Source: an uncultured Ilumatobacter sp. (lineage in GTDB: Bacteria > Actinomycetota > Acidimicrobiia > Acidimicrobiales > Ilumatobacteraceae). Taken from it: a stretch of DNA of 19,169 nt. The position numbers were made by a program, and so were the translations under genes. Below the pieces are notes generated by a model. It saw only the letters and a program-made list of their open reading frames with translations. It was not told where the DNA came from and searched no databases. The DNA lies in contig CALICC010000217.1 of assembly GCA_938049325.1 (NCBI GenBank), forward strand, positions 1-19,169. Direction: 5' to 3'. Shown here one piece after another: positions 1 to 6,332 of the stretch; within the stretch, counting starts at the first letter, position 1; each line of letters begins with the position of its first letter.

Positions 1-236
1 GCGACGGCGGCTGACGCGGGAGACCCGACGCTCCAGACGTCGGTGCGACGGTTGTGGACCACCGTGCCGACGGGGGAGAAGGGCTGGGAACCTTCGGGTG
101 TCAGGTTCTCGACGGTGACGGTGAAGGTTTCGGTCTGGCGATTCCAGCGATGGTTGTCGGCATCGGCGACTGTCGGGACGATGGCAGCGGTGCTGGCGAG
201 TGCGGCACCGGCAACGGCGAGCTTGCGGATCTTCAT
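1..236 (-). CDS. Secreted Spondin_N domain-like protein (partial, N-terminal part)
   Basis: Only the first 78 codons are in the window; the gene runs off the left edge. The product begins with a classic Sec signal peptide: basic MKIRK, then an Ala-rich hydrophobic stretch to about residue 22, with a likely cleavage after the VADA region. The mature part starts with a beta-strand-like segment containing TVTVENLTPEGSQPFSPVG, followed by a VVHN segment and WSVGSPAS. This matches the pattern of Spondin_N domains (N-L-T ... Q-P-F-S-P ... V-V-x-H-x ... G-x-P-A-S), so an exported, probably cell-surface or extracellular protein is likely. The start at 236 is chosen because a strong Shine-Dalgarno GGAGGAG lies 7 nt upstream and MKIRK is a natural signal-peptide start. 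An in-frame ATG at 251 would add five residues but would place the Shine-Dalgarno inside the gene. Function in the cell is unknown. Confidence 0.75.
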   Translation of the reverse strand, partial: MKIRKLAVAGAALASTAAIVPTVADADNHRWNRQTETFTVTVENLTPEGSQPFSPVGTVVHNRRTDVWSVGSPASAAV

Positions 237-329
237 GAGTGTCTCCTCCATGGTGACGATTTCGTGCGTCGCCCGAGCGGTTCGAGCGACGGACTCCACT
301 CAATGCGATCGGCTGCGAAACGCTCAACG

Positions 330-360
330 GTGTTCGGCGAAACACGAACGAGCCGAACAC
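330..360. repeat. 9-bp inverted repeat upstream of the Spondin_N gene
   Basis: GTGTTCGGC at 330-338 is matched perfectly by GCCGAACAC at 352-360, with a 13-nt spacer. It lies about 95 nt upstream of the minus-strand start at 236 and 80 nt before the tRNA gene. It could be an operator for the secreted-protein gene or a hairpin in its leader. No -10 box was confidently placed for that gene, so the role is open. Confidence 0.4.
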
Positions 361-424
361 GAAACCCGCCCCGGGCGGTGGTCGGACCGTCACAGCGCTG
401 GCCGCCGCGATCGACCCGCGCCGA

Positions 425-430
425 TACACT
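425..430 (+). promoter_or_regulatory. Probable -10 box (TACACT) of the tRNA-Val gene
   Basis: TACACT fits the TAnnnT consensus seen before other genes here and ends 10 nt before the mature tRNA 5' end, so transcription would start a few nucleotides upstream of the tRNA. No convincing -35 hexamer is visible at 16-18 nt spacing. Confidence 0.4.
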
Positions 431-440
431 TCGGCGCTTC

Positions 441-514
441 GGGCGCATAGCTCAGTTGGTTAGAGCGCTGCTTTTACAAGGCAGATGTCGGGGGTTCGAA
501 TCCCTCTGCGCCCA
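441..514 (+). tRNA. tRNA-Val (anticodon UAC)
   Basis: The 74-nt cloverleaf folds by eye. The acceptor stem GGGCGCA (441-447) pairs perfectly with TGCGCCC (507-513). The D arm is GCTC/GAGC with an AGTTGGTTA loop. The anticodon stem CTGCT/GGCAG encloses the 7-nt loop TTTACAA, giving anticodon TAC (UAC), which reads valine GUA/GUG codons. The T arm GGGGG/CCCTC (one G-U pair) encloses TTCGAAT. The discriminator base is A514. The CCA end is not encoded (the next bases are CAT), as is common in Actinomycetota, so it must be added by nucleotidyltransferase. Confidence 0.97.
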
Positions 515-522
515 CATCTCAA

Positions 523-542
523 GACCGTAAGTGCGTACGGTC
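523..542 (+). terminator. Hairpin just downstream of tRNA-Val, possible terminator
   Basis: GACCGTA (523-529) and TACGGTC (536-542) form a perfect 7-bp stem with a 6-nt loop, starting 9 nt after the tRNA. There is no T-tract, so it is either a weak or factor-assisted terminator or a 3' processing structure. Confidence 0.4.
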
Positions 543-642
543 GAACCCGGTACGTCTGAGCCCTTCGACGACGGCTCGATCGTGCCGGTTCTGCGCTCTC
601 TGTTCGCTCGATGGTCCGTGATGTTCCGCTCGAGCCTTCGCG

Positions 643-691
643 TTCTCGACCCCGATTCGTTTCACCGGCTGGAACGATTTGGGGTCGAGAA
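643..691. repeat. 11-bp perfect inverted repeat with 27-bp spacer
   Basis: TTCTCGACCCC at 643-653 is the exact reverse complement of GGGGTCGAGAA at 681-691. It sits in a stretch without a convincing gene. It could be a large hairpin in a transcript, a pair of protein-binding half-sites, or the ends of a tiny degenerate element; no flanking target duplication was noticed. Confidence 0.45.
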
Positions 692-790
692 CCGGGCTGT
701 GAGGCCGTGGCTCGATGGTGCCGTCGGTTTCGCGCCGTGGGTCTGCCGCATGGCTGCCATGCTGCTCGGCTTGCGTGCGAAGCTGTTCGA

Positions 791-1030
791 GTGCCGTGTG
801 ACGAGGACATTCAGGAGTACTGGCGCCGGTTCTCCGACATCGTGCAGCGTGTCGACACATTGCTCGTCCGCTTACGGCCGCCCAGCGTCCGGCGATTCGT
901 GCGCGAGCACACGGCGATCGTGCGTGAAGGCGTCTGGGACAAGATTGCTCGACATGTGTACGCCACACCGGTCGCCCGCGAGCTGGAGTGTTCGCGTGAG
1001 GATGTGCCCGTCGAATTCTGGGTTCGGTAG
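791..1030 (+). CDS. Possible small hypothetical protein (79 aa)
   Basis: From a GTG at 791 to the TAG at 1028-1030 the frame has the high G/C third-position bias of real genes in this window, while the same open frame upstream (611-790) does not. The product is charged, with a helical-looking segment DIQEYWRRFSDIVQRVDTLL followed by an Arg-rich part, and ends in EFWVR. No family is recognised. There is no good Shine-Dalgarno and no TAnnnT box at leaderless spacing. It may be the C-terminal remnant of a longer decayed gene. Confidence that it is expressed as annotated is low. Confidence 0.3.
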   Translation: MPCDEDIQEYWRRFSDIVQRVDTLLVRLRPPSVRRFVREHTAIVREGVWDKIARHVYATPVARELECSREDVPVEFWVR

Positions 1031-1217
1031 GGCCGGTTATGCGATCAACTCGTTGACAGCACGTCGCTTCCCGTGCTCGAGGTCGATCTTGCGAACGGTT
1101 GGGCTGATGTAAACGGCGTCGTTGCCAGACACGTCGGCTTGGTCAGCGAATAGCACCCGACCGGCTCGATGGCCCGGTTCGCTGCGGGCATCGAGCCATG
1201 CTTGGCGTCGATCGCTG

Positions 1218-1223
1218 TATCTT
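1218..1223 (+). promoter_or_regulatory. -10 box (TATCTT), leaderless start of the 1231 gene
   Basis: TATCTT matches TAnnnT and ends 7 nt before the ATG at 1231, so transcription would begin at or next to the A of the start codon. There is no Shine-Dalgarno before this ATG. Confidence 0.6.
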
Positions 1224-1230
1224 GGAACGC

Positions 1231-1551
1231 ATGTCGAACAGCCAGACACCGTCACTGAAAGAACTCGAAGAGCAGCGAATCGCCGCAGCTGAGGCTCGTG
1301 CGAACAAGGTGGCCGGCAAGTACACCGACGAGGAGAAGGCGCTGCGCAAGGAGCGAGTGGTCAAGGCCAAGGACGCGCTGGCCCGCTCGGCCGGAACCAA
1401 GGGTGTTCAGGTTCCAGCCGCGCGCAAGGCGTTGAAGAAGTACCTGCAGAACTTGAACGACCCGAAGCAGCCTGACGACGAGCGCTTCGAAGCGTTGCTC
1501 GAGGCGCCGTTCAAAGCGCCGCCAAAGAAGCGCGAGAACTCCCGCTTCTGA
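1231..1551 (+). CDS. Small lysine-rich hypothetical protein (106 aa)
   Basis: Strong codon bias supports a real gene. The product is highly charged and predicted mostly helical: LKELEEQRIAAAEARANK, then DEEKALRKERVVKAKDAL, a shorter ARKALKKYLQNL helix, and a Pro/Lys tail ending PPKKRENSRF. There is no signal peptide, membrane segment or recognised domain. The basic tail could suggest nucleic-acid or ribosome association, but that is only a guess from composition. The ATG at 1231 is preferred over the in-frame ATG at 1198 because the TATCTT -10 box lies between them, 7 nt before 1231, giving a leaderless mRNA. It converges with the next gene; the two stop codons lie four bases apart within one palindrome. 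Confidence 0.75.
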   Translation: MSNSQTPSLKELEEQRIAAAEARANKVAGKYTDEEKALRKERVVKAKDALARSAGTKGVQVPAARKALKKYLQNLNDPKQPDDERFEALLEAPFKAPPKKRENSRF

Positions 1552-1559
1552 GCGCTCAG
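1548..1559. repeat. 12-bp palindrome holding both stop codons of a convergent gene pair
   Basis: CTGAGCGCTCAG is a perfect palindrome. The TGA of the plus-strand gene (1549-1551) and the TGA of the minus-strand gene (1556-1558) are symmetrically placed inside it. Confidence 0.6.
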
Positions 1560-2020
1560 GCTTGTGCGGCCTGGAACTTCTTCAAGTTGTCACGGGCCGT
1601 GGAGCGCACCTTCGACTTGAGTGGCGGTGCCCAGCCGAAGAGCTTGCCGGGCAGCCCGAGCGCCTGCGATGACCACTTCCACATGTCGAAGTGGTCTCGG
1701 TGGTCAACGATCTTGCCGTCGCGAAAGGTCATCGTTGCTTCGATGTCGTTGCGCACCTTGTTGCCGGTCGCGGTGAACGTGTAGGTGGCGATCCAGTTGG
1801 CGCGGACCACGTTGTCGCTCGACTCCAAGATGTGGTGTTCGAGTGCGAGGTCGGTATCGCTCGAACACAACATCCGCCACATGTCGCCCGCGTCGCGACC
1901 GCGGAGTTCTCCGAACGCCGGGTCCTCGAACACGATGTCGTCGGCGTAGCACGCGGCCATCGCGTCACCGTCTCGCGCTGCCAGGCTCGAATAGAACGTG
2001 TTGACGATGTCGGTGCTCAT
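1556..2020 (-). CDS. NTF2-like / SnoaL-like protein (154 aa)
   Basis: The N-terminal pattern, FYSSLAARDGDAMAACYADD followed by IVFEDPAFGELRG, is characteristic of NTF2-like SnoaL-type proteins, a cone-shaped alpha+beta fold used by small-molecule isomerases, cyclases and hydrolases and by ligand-binding proteins. Later segments (ANWIATYTFTATGNKVRNDI, then FRDGKIVDHRDHFDMWKW) fit the curved beta-sheet of the fold and its usual C-terminal H-x-D-x-x-D/W pattern. The extra C-terminal tail is basic (LKSKVRSTARDNLKKFQ). The substrate cannot be deduced. The start at 2020 is selected because a TACAGT -10 box lies 6 nt upstream, consistent with a leaderless mRNA; longer upstream frames lack codon bias. 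It is single-gene and convergent with the 1231 gene. Confidence 0.85.
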   Translation of the reverse strand: MSTDIVNTFYSSLAARDGDAMAACYADDIVFEDPAFGELRGRDAGDMWRMLCSSDTDLALEHHILESSDNVVRANWIATYTFTATGNKVRNDIEATMTFRDGKIVDHRDHFDMWKWSSQALGLPGKLFGWAPPLKSKVRSTARDNLKKFQAAQA

Positions 2021-2026
2021 GCTCTG

Positions 2027-2032
2027 ACTGTA
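2027..2032 (-). promoter_or_regulatory. -10 box (TACAGT), leaderless start of the SnoaL-like gene
   Basis: Read on the minus strand, TACAGT ends 6 nt before the ATG at 2020. No Shine-Dalgarno is present. Confidence 0.55.
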
Positions 2033-2137
2033 CGCGCGTCGGAAACGTGTTGCCGCCCGGGGAGCGCTGACGGCGGACGGTCGTGGAAGACTTGGCGATG
2101 CCGCCCGACCGTGGCGCGTCAACACGAGGAGACAGAC

Positions 2138-2527
2138 ATGGCCGACGACCAACAACCGAACGCGGAGAAGATGGAGCGCGGGATCGGACTCGCCATGCAG
2201 CTCTTTGCCGGGTTGGAAGGCCCTCGCCCTGCAATGCCGTCAGAGCTGGAGCGCCATACCTTCGAGCACCTGTTCGGCGACGTGTGGCAAGGCCCGGAGC
2301 TCGAGCTGCAGGAACGATCACTCATCACGTGCACGGTGCTCGTCGCGCTGGCGCGCGAGAGCGAACAGGAGCTGCACTTCCGCGCCGCGCGCAACCTCGG
2401 GATCGAACGGTCGAAGCTCGAGGCGATGATCACCCATGTGGCGCACTACGCCGGATGGCCCGTTGCGGTGAGCGCGGCGCGCGTCCTCGACGCTGTCTGG
2501 GCTGAGATGGATGCCTCTGAGGCTTGA
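2138..2527 (+). CDS. Carboxymuconolactone decarboxylase family protein (129 aa)
   Basis: The sequence has the CMD family layout: a short helical N-terminus (KMERGIGLAMQLFAGL), a central FGDVWQGPELELQERSLITC helix pair, then EQELHFRAARNLGIERSKLE and a C-terminal HVAHYAGWPVAVSAA helix. The E...HF...A...G and H..YAGWP signatures are typical of the gamma-carboxymuconolactone decarboxylase-like subgroup. No CxxC pair of the AhpD peroxidase type is present, so a ring-opening/decarboxylase-like or unknown small-molecule role is more likely than a peroxidase role. Its length is close to that of the classical single-domain enzymes. The ATG at 2138 follows a clear Shine-Dalgarno GAGGAGA (2126-2132), which sets it apart from most stand-alone genes here. 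It is convergent with the kinase gene. Confidence 0.9.
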   Translation: MADDQQPNAEKMERGIGLAMQLFAGLEGPRPAMPSELERHTFEHLFGDVWQGPELELQERSLITCTVLVALARESEQELHFRAARNLGIERSKLEAMITHVAHYAGWPVAVSAARVLDAVWAEMDASEA

Positions 2528-2551
2528 CGGGCAACGGTAGTCGTTCGTCGG

Positions 2552-4990
2552 TCAGCTGATGCCGAGGACGACGATCCGCGTTGGTTCGTCGGTCCAGAGG
2601 TTGTCAGAGGTGAGCACAAGCGAGGGCCGACCATCGGGCAGGATCGGCCCTGCTGTCAAGCTCGTCAGCGCGTCGAGTGGATCCCCCTCGTTGGTCACGC
2701 TGATCGGGATCTTCTCGACGACGACGCTGGGACGCTGCGGCTGCGGCACGGAACCCTCGTCCAGCTTCACGCGGTACAGCAAGAAGTCGACGCCGCCGGA
2801 GCTCGGCGTCGCTTCGAGCACGACCAATGAGTCGTCTCCCAGCGTCGTCATGTCCACGATCAGGCTCTGGGTCGTCGGATCGCCAGCCAGAACGTCATCG
2901 GGCACCGCGTTGAGTGGGTATCCCCACTCTGAGGTGATCGTGCCGCTCGTGTCGTCGAACGCCGCGAGTCGGGCCAACTGGCGCTGACCTGGCGCATCGG
3001 GGACGAAGTCCTGCAGCAGTTGCGCCTCGATCGCGAGGACCACCTCACCGGGGGCTCCAGGGCGTCGGTCGATTCCGTGCGGTCCGCGGCGAGGCGTGAA
3101 ACCAGACGTCTGCTCCGTGTTTGGTAGATACCACGCGGGCAGACGGAGTTCGGACATGAACTGTCCGGCCGCGTCGAAGCGGTGCACGAACGGGCTTCCC
3201 GTGCTGCCGAGCTCCCCGCTACCTTCCGAGACCAGGAAGAAGCTGCCGTCGGCGAGCGCCACCATCCCCTCGGCGTCCAGTTCGTATCCGTACGGCGACC
3301 CGTCGCCGCCGATCAGTGTGGCGCCTTGGCCCGAGGCGACATCGAGCGTTGTGTCAGCGCCCGTGAACGGGATGTCGAACACCGCCGGAGCAGCGAGAGA
3401 CGGAATGGCATCGCGTATTTCAGGCGGCGCCGGTTCCCTGACAGCAAACATGGACCCGCTCGTCGGGTCGAACGAGATCGCGTCGACGGCTCGGAACGCG
3501 ACGCCGTTCGCTTCCGTCGCGACGGGTACCTCCGTCTCGAAGACCACAGCGGCGGTGAGCGGCCCACTCGGGATCACGACGGTGGGGGGTGGCGGGACAA
3601 CGGTGCTGGTCGGTGAGGCCGTGGTCGCTGGCGTGGTCGTCTCGGTGGCGGTGGTCGGGGCCGGATCAGTGGATGGCGCCGGGTCTGACGTCGGCGGCGT
3701 CGTCGCCTCGACCTCGGTCGACTCGGGAGCGGCTGTTGGTACAGCACTGTCGGCCACCGAACCGCGTGCGGGTTCGGTCGCCACAGGTGTGGAGCCTCCG
3801 TCGTCGCTCATCGCGAAGACCACGCCAGCCACCACCATCGCGATCACCACGAACACGGTCGGGATGATCCATCTGAGGGCCCGATAGTCGTCGGCGGGCG
3901 GTTGCGGTGGCACCGCTGCGGGTGGCGGGCTGCGGTCCGGGATGATGGCCGTGTCGGTCGACGACGCGCTCGCCGTGACGGCTGGCGCCAGAGCGGTTGC
4001 CGCAAGCGGCTCATGCGCTGGTTGCGGCGCCGGTTGTGGCGCGACACTGGGCGCTCCAGATCTGCCAGCCCCAGAGACCGGCCCGGTCACTCCGCCCGAA
4101 CCCGGGTCGTTCGTCGGGGACGTGGCCGACGGGCCGACGACGACCATGTCGGTCGCCGCACGACCCAGCGCGACCTGAGCAGCCTGGAGGGCATGGCCCA
4201 TGGCGTCGGCAGCGTCGTAGCGATGTGACGGATCCTTGGCCATCGCCCGCTCGATGACGGCCGCCAACTCCATTGGCACACCTTGCTCTTGCAGGTTCGG
4301 AATCGGGTCGGTCATCACGCGACGAATGAGGGGAATCAAACCCTCGTCGGTCTTCCTGACGAACGCTGCCCGGCCAGCAGCGGCCTCGTAGAGCGTCGAT
4401 CCCAGCGAGTAGACGTCGGCTTGCACGGTCGGTGACCGGCCGTCGAGAATCTCCGGCGCTGCGTGAGTTACCGACGCTGTGATGAGTCCCGACTGCGTCT
4501 CGTGTCCGCCCTGCAGTCGTGCAATGCCGAAGTCGCTCAACTGCACACCGAAGTCGGACCGCAACACGTTGGCTGGCTTGATGTCGCGGTGGACCACGCC
4601 GGACCGGTGCGCGGTTTCGAGCGCCCCAGCGAGACGGATGCCGACGTCGGCGACGGACTCCCAGGGCAGCGGTCCTGCGCGGAGCTGATCGCCGAGCGTG
4701 CCGCCAGCGGCATACGCCATGACGAGATACGGACGCTCGTCAGTCGTGAAACCGGCGTCGTACAGGGTGACGATGCCTGGGTGGCCTGACAGCGCCCCCA
4801 TTGCCTTGCACTCCCGCTCGAACCGGCGACGATCCTCGGAGTCGAGTCCGGACTGCTGCAGAACCTTGACTGCAACGTCACGCTGGAACGCGGGCTGGCG
4901 CCCGCGGTAGACGGTTGCGAAGCCACCGCGGCCCACGATTTCGAGTCCCTCGATTCCGCTGATCCGAGGGAGGTCTGGATGATCCGCCAC
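2552..4990 (-). CDS. Transmembrane Ser/Thr protein kinase with an extracellular phytase-like/esterase-like domain (812 aa)
   Basis: Residues about 15-275 form a PknB-type kinase with every catalytic motif: glycine loop GRGGFATVY (20-28), VAVK lysine K42, helix-C glutamate E60, HRD loop 134-136 with K138 and N141, DFG 153-155 and APE 178-180. A Pro/Ala/Ser-rich linker (about 286-366) leads to one transmembrane helix (about 374-394) and a Pro/Thr-rich extracellular spacer (about 396-475). The last roughly 335 residues look like the 'esterase-like activity of phytase' (phytase-like) beta-propeller family: GYELDAEGMVALADGSFFL, a SEGSGELG turn, a TPRRGPHGIDRRPG segment and a terminal LTSDNLWTDEPTRIVVL resembling the family's S-D-N-N-F motif. 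The usual actinobacterial sensor partners (PASTA, NHL) are absent. The product probably phosphorylates cytoplasmic targets in response to an extracellular ligand. The start is GTG, preceded by TACGAT 6 nt upstream. The domain call for the C-terminal part is from pattern memory; the kinase call is firm. Confidence 0.93.
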   Translation of the reverse strand: MADHPDLPRISGIEGLEIVGRGGFATVYRGRQPAFQRDVAVKVLQQSGLDSEDRRRFERECKAMGALSGHPGIVTLYDAGFTTDERPYLVMAYAAGGTLGDQLRAGPLPWESVADVGIRLAGALETAHRSGVVHRDIKPANVLRSDFGVQLSDFGIARLQGGHETQSGLITASVTHAAPEILDGRSPTVQADVYSLGSTLYEAAAGRAAFVRKTDEGLIPLIRRVMTDPIPNLQEQGVPMELAAVIERAMAKDPSHRYDAADAMGHALQAAQVALGRAATDMVVVGPSATSPTNDPGSGGVTGPVSGAGRSGAPSVAPQPAPQPAHEPLAATALAPAVTASASSTDTAIIPDRSPPPAAVPPQPPADDYRALRWIIPTVFVVIAMVVAGVVFAMSDDGGSTPVATEPARGSVADSAVPTAAPESTEVEATTPPTSDPAPSTDPAPTTATETTTPATTASPTSTVVPPPPTVVIPSGPLTAAVVFETEVPVATEANGVAFRAVDAISFDPTSGSMFAVREPAPPEIRDAIPSLAAPAVFDIPFTGADTTLDVASGQGATLIGGDGSPYGYELDAEGMVALADGSFFLVSEGSGELGSTGSPFVHRFDAAGQFMSELRLPAWYLPNTEQTSGFTPRRGPHGIDRRPGAPGEVVLAIEAQLLQDFVPDAPGQRQLARLAAFDDTSGTITSEWGYPLNAVPDDVLAGDPTTQSLIVDMTTLGDDSLVVLEATPSSGGVDFLLYRVKLDEGSVPQPQRPSVVVEKIPISVTNEGDPLDALTSLTAGPILPDGRPSLVLTSDNLWTDEPTRIVVLGIS

Positions 4991-4996
4991 GCTCGA

Positions 4997-5002
4997 ATCG
5001 TA
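4997..5002 (-). promoter_or_regulatory. -10 box (TACGAT), leaderless start of the kinase gene
   Basis: Read on the minus strand, TACGAT ends 6 nt before the GTG start at 4990. It lies in the 25-nt gap after the DUF72 gene, so the kinase probably has its own promoter in addition to any readthrough. Confidence 0.5.
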
Positions 5003-5015
5003 GGCGAGGAGCCAC

Positions 5016-5879
5016 TCAGAACATGGATGATTGACCGAGCGGGTCGTCGAGCGGCCGGAGTCCGCTCATCCGGGCCGAAACCGCCTCGTGAAACGAGCGC
5101 GCCAGGCCGGGAGAGTCGAGATTGTCGGGCTGGTGGACGAACACGAACGGTTGGCGTCCGTCGATGAGCCACTCGACGATCTGGGGGACCCACGCAAGCA
5201 GCCCGTCGAGGGTCCCGGCAGCCGAGTCCTCGCCGATCACGCGGACGATCGGTCGTTCGCCGGGAACAGCCGTGAGGACCGGCAGGTCGGGCTTGGTGCG
5301 GCGCTCTTCCAGGGCGGCGTCGGAACGCGGGCTCGCGGCGTACAGCGGGCGGCTGTCGAGGATGACGCGACCGACACGTCGGGTGGCGCACAGATCGTCG
5401 ATCCGCCGGTGAGCATCGGAACCGTCGAAGAACGACCGGTGGCGCAACTCGAGCGCCCAATCGAAGTTGTCGGGAAGACGCCTGATGAACGCTTCGAGTG
5501 CGTCGATCGACTCTGGCCCGAACGATCGAGGGAGCTGCACTTGGACCGGGCCGAGTCGGCCGGCGAGCGGGGTGATGGCGTCGAGGAAGCTTCGTACTTC
5601 GGTCGCAACGTCGCGCAAACGTTTGTCGTGAGTGATCGTGCGCGGCAGCTTGAACGCGAACCGGAAGTCGTCGTGGGTCTGTTCGAGCCACCGCTCGATC
5701 GTCCCAGGTGACGGCTCGGCATAGAAGCTGGTGTTGCCCTCGACCGCGTTGCACCAGCGCGAGTAGAGCGCGAGCTCCGATCCGGGCTTCGTCCCGGCGG
5801 GGTAGAAGCGGCCGACCCATGGCCGATGCGCCCACATGGGGCATCCGACACGCAAGACCAGATCGTCTCCGGAGTGCAC
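5016..5879 (-). CDS. DUF72 domain protein (287 aa)
   Basis: The product has the DUF72 TIM-barrel-like layout. It has an N-terminal strand LRVGCPMW (the V-G-x-x-x-W element), a following FYPAGTKPGSELALYSRWCN and the typical VEGNTSFYAEPSPGTIERW motif. Next come DFRFAFKLPRTITHDKRL (F-x-x-K-x-P-r-x-I-T-H), VQLPRSFGP, a WALELRHRSFF strand and, near the end, PFVFVHQPDN where the family has its F-x-N/H-x-x-x motif. The function of DUF72 proteins is not well established. GTG at 5879 is chosen because a GGAGA Shine-Dalgarno lies about 10 nt upstream; a TTG at 5855 is an alternative, and the ATG at 5837 would remove the first strand. It lies 22 nt after the epoxide-hydrolase-like gene on the same strand, so co-transcription is likely. 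Confidence 0.88.
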   Translation of the reverse strand: MHSGDDLVLRVGCPMWAHRPWVGRFYPAGTKPGSELALYSRWCNAVEGNTSFYAEPSPGTIERWLEQTHDDFRFAFKLPRTITHDKRLRDVATEVRSFLDAITPLAGRLGPVQVQLPRSFGPESIDALEAFIRRLPDNFDWALELRHRSFFDGSDAHRRIDDLCATRRVGRVILDSRPLYAASPRSDAALEERRTKPDLPVLTAVPGERPIVRVIGEDSAAGTLDGLLAWVPQIVEWLIDGRQPFVFVHQPDNLDSPGLARSFHEAVSARMSGLRPLDDPLGQSSMF

Positions 5880-5901
5880 GAGACTCGTCTCCAGCGATTT
5901 G

Positions 5902-6273
5902 TCAGCTCGTCGGGAGCTGATCGCGATAGGTCGCGAGGTCGAAATAGTCACGCCAGAGCACGATGTTGCCGTCGGTGAGTTCGAACACGCCGGTGACCGG
6001 AACTTCAAGCCATCCAAACGGCATCTCGAATCGATCGAGCCGCTCGTTGAACACGACGTTGCCGTTGGCTGCTTGGCGATGGACGACCCACTCGACCGTC
6101 GAACACGACATGATCATCGGCTCGAGGATGGCGCGTATTTCGGTTGGGCCGAACACCTTGCCCATCGGGACGTTGTCGTACTCGCACTCGTCGTGCAGGA
6201 ATGCGATGGCGGTGTCGAGGTCTTTGCGCTCGATTGCTTCGATGAAGCTGGTGACAGTCTGCTCGGGCGTCAT
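5902..6273 (-). CDS. Limonene-1,2-epoxide hydrolase-like protein (123 aa)
   Basis: This is a small NTF2-fold protein of the LEH family. It starts TPEQTVTSFIEAIERKD (helix 1) and contains the ERLDRFEM segment, a PVTGVFELTDGNI beta-hairpin and WRDYFD. In characterised limonene-epoxide hydrolases an Asp-Arg-Asp triad performs one-step epoxide hydration. The R78-x-D80 pair in ERLD and an Asp in WRDYFD (109 or 112) match it, so catalytic activity is plausible. The natural substrate is unknown and may be an epoxide or another small hydrophobic molecule. ATG 6273 is chosen over the in-frame upstream ATG at 6303 because a TAGCGT -10 box ends 8 nt before 6273 (leaderless). It is divergent from the SDR gene, with an operator-like palindrome between the promoters, and probably leads a short operon with the DUF72 gene. 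Confidence 0.88.
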   Translation of the reverse strand: MTPEQTVTSFIEAIERKDLDTAIAFLHDECEYDNVPMGKVFGPTEIRAILEPMIMSCSTVEWVVHRQAANGNVVFNERLDRFEMPFGWLEVPVTGVFELTDGNIVLWRDYFDLATYRDQLPTS

Positions 6274-6281
6274 GAGTCGCG

Positions 6282-6287
6282 ACGCTA
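6282..6287 (-). promoter_or_regulatory. -10 box (TAGCGT), leaderless start of the LEH-like gene
   Basis: Read on the minus strand, TAGCGT ends 8 nt before the ATG at 6273. The same hexamer precedes the SDR gene (plus) and the PhyH gene (minus). Confidence 0.55.
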
Positions 6288-6290
6288 GTG

Positions 6291-6306
6291 CCAGTGACGC
6301 CACTGG
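6291..6306. promoter_or_regulatory. 16-bp operator-like dyad between divergent promoters
   Basis: CCAGTG (6291-6296) and CACTGG (6301-6306) are perfect inverted half-sites separated by ACGC. The dyad lies 3 nt upstream of the LEH -10 box, covering its -35 region, and 13 nt upstream of the SDR -10 box. This is an apt place for one dimeric regulator to control both genes. Confidence 0.5.
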
Positions 6307-6319
6307 AAAGACGTTGACC

Positions 6320-6325
6320 TAGCGT
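6320..6325 (+). promoter_or_regulatory. -10 box (TAGCGT), leaderless start of the SDR gene
   Basis: TAGCGT ends 7 nt before the ATG at 6333. A GTG directly in front of this ATG would leave only 4 nt and is less likely to be the start. Confidence 0.55.
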
Positions 6326-6332
6326 CGCCGTG

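Larger units (their letters stand above)
515..1230. other. Poorly coding 0.7-kb stretch between tRNA-Val and the 1231 gene
   Basis: No recognisable gene family is seen on either strand. It holds the hairpin after the tRNA, an 11-bp inverted repeat (643-691) and a possible small ORF at 791-1030 with good codon bias. The minus strand between about 1165 and 1037 reads as the C-terminal part of a protein (ending in KIDLEHGKRRAVNELIA), but no credible upstream start or domain was found. Minus-strand frames near the tRNA are artefacts of reading through it. The stretch could hold gene remnants beside a tRNA, but no integrase or attachment repeat was found. Confidence 0.4.

Noticed and set aside
54..530. 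158-aa plus-strand ORF over the Spondin_N promoter and tRNA-Val
   Set aside because: It is the antisense of the signal-peptide gene and reads straight through the tRNA.
523..691. Integrative element next to tRNA-Val
   Set aside because: No integrase, no direct repeat of the tRNA 3' end and no transposase seen; only inverted repeats remain.
460..968. Minus-strand ORFs over tRNA-Val and the region to its right
   Set aside because: The C-terminal GIRTPDICLVKAAL is the well-known artefact of translating a tRNA gene in reverse; codon bias is poor.
4537..5844. 435-aa minus-strand ORF overlapping the DUF72 and kinase genes
   Set aside because: Out of frame with two well-supported genes on the same strand and very Arg/Ser-rich.
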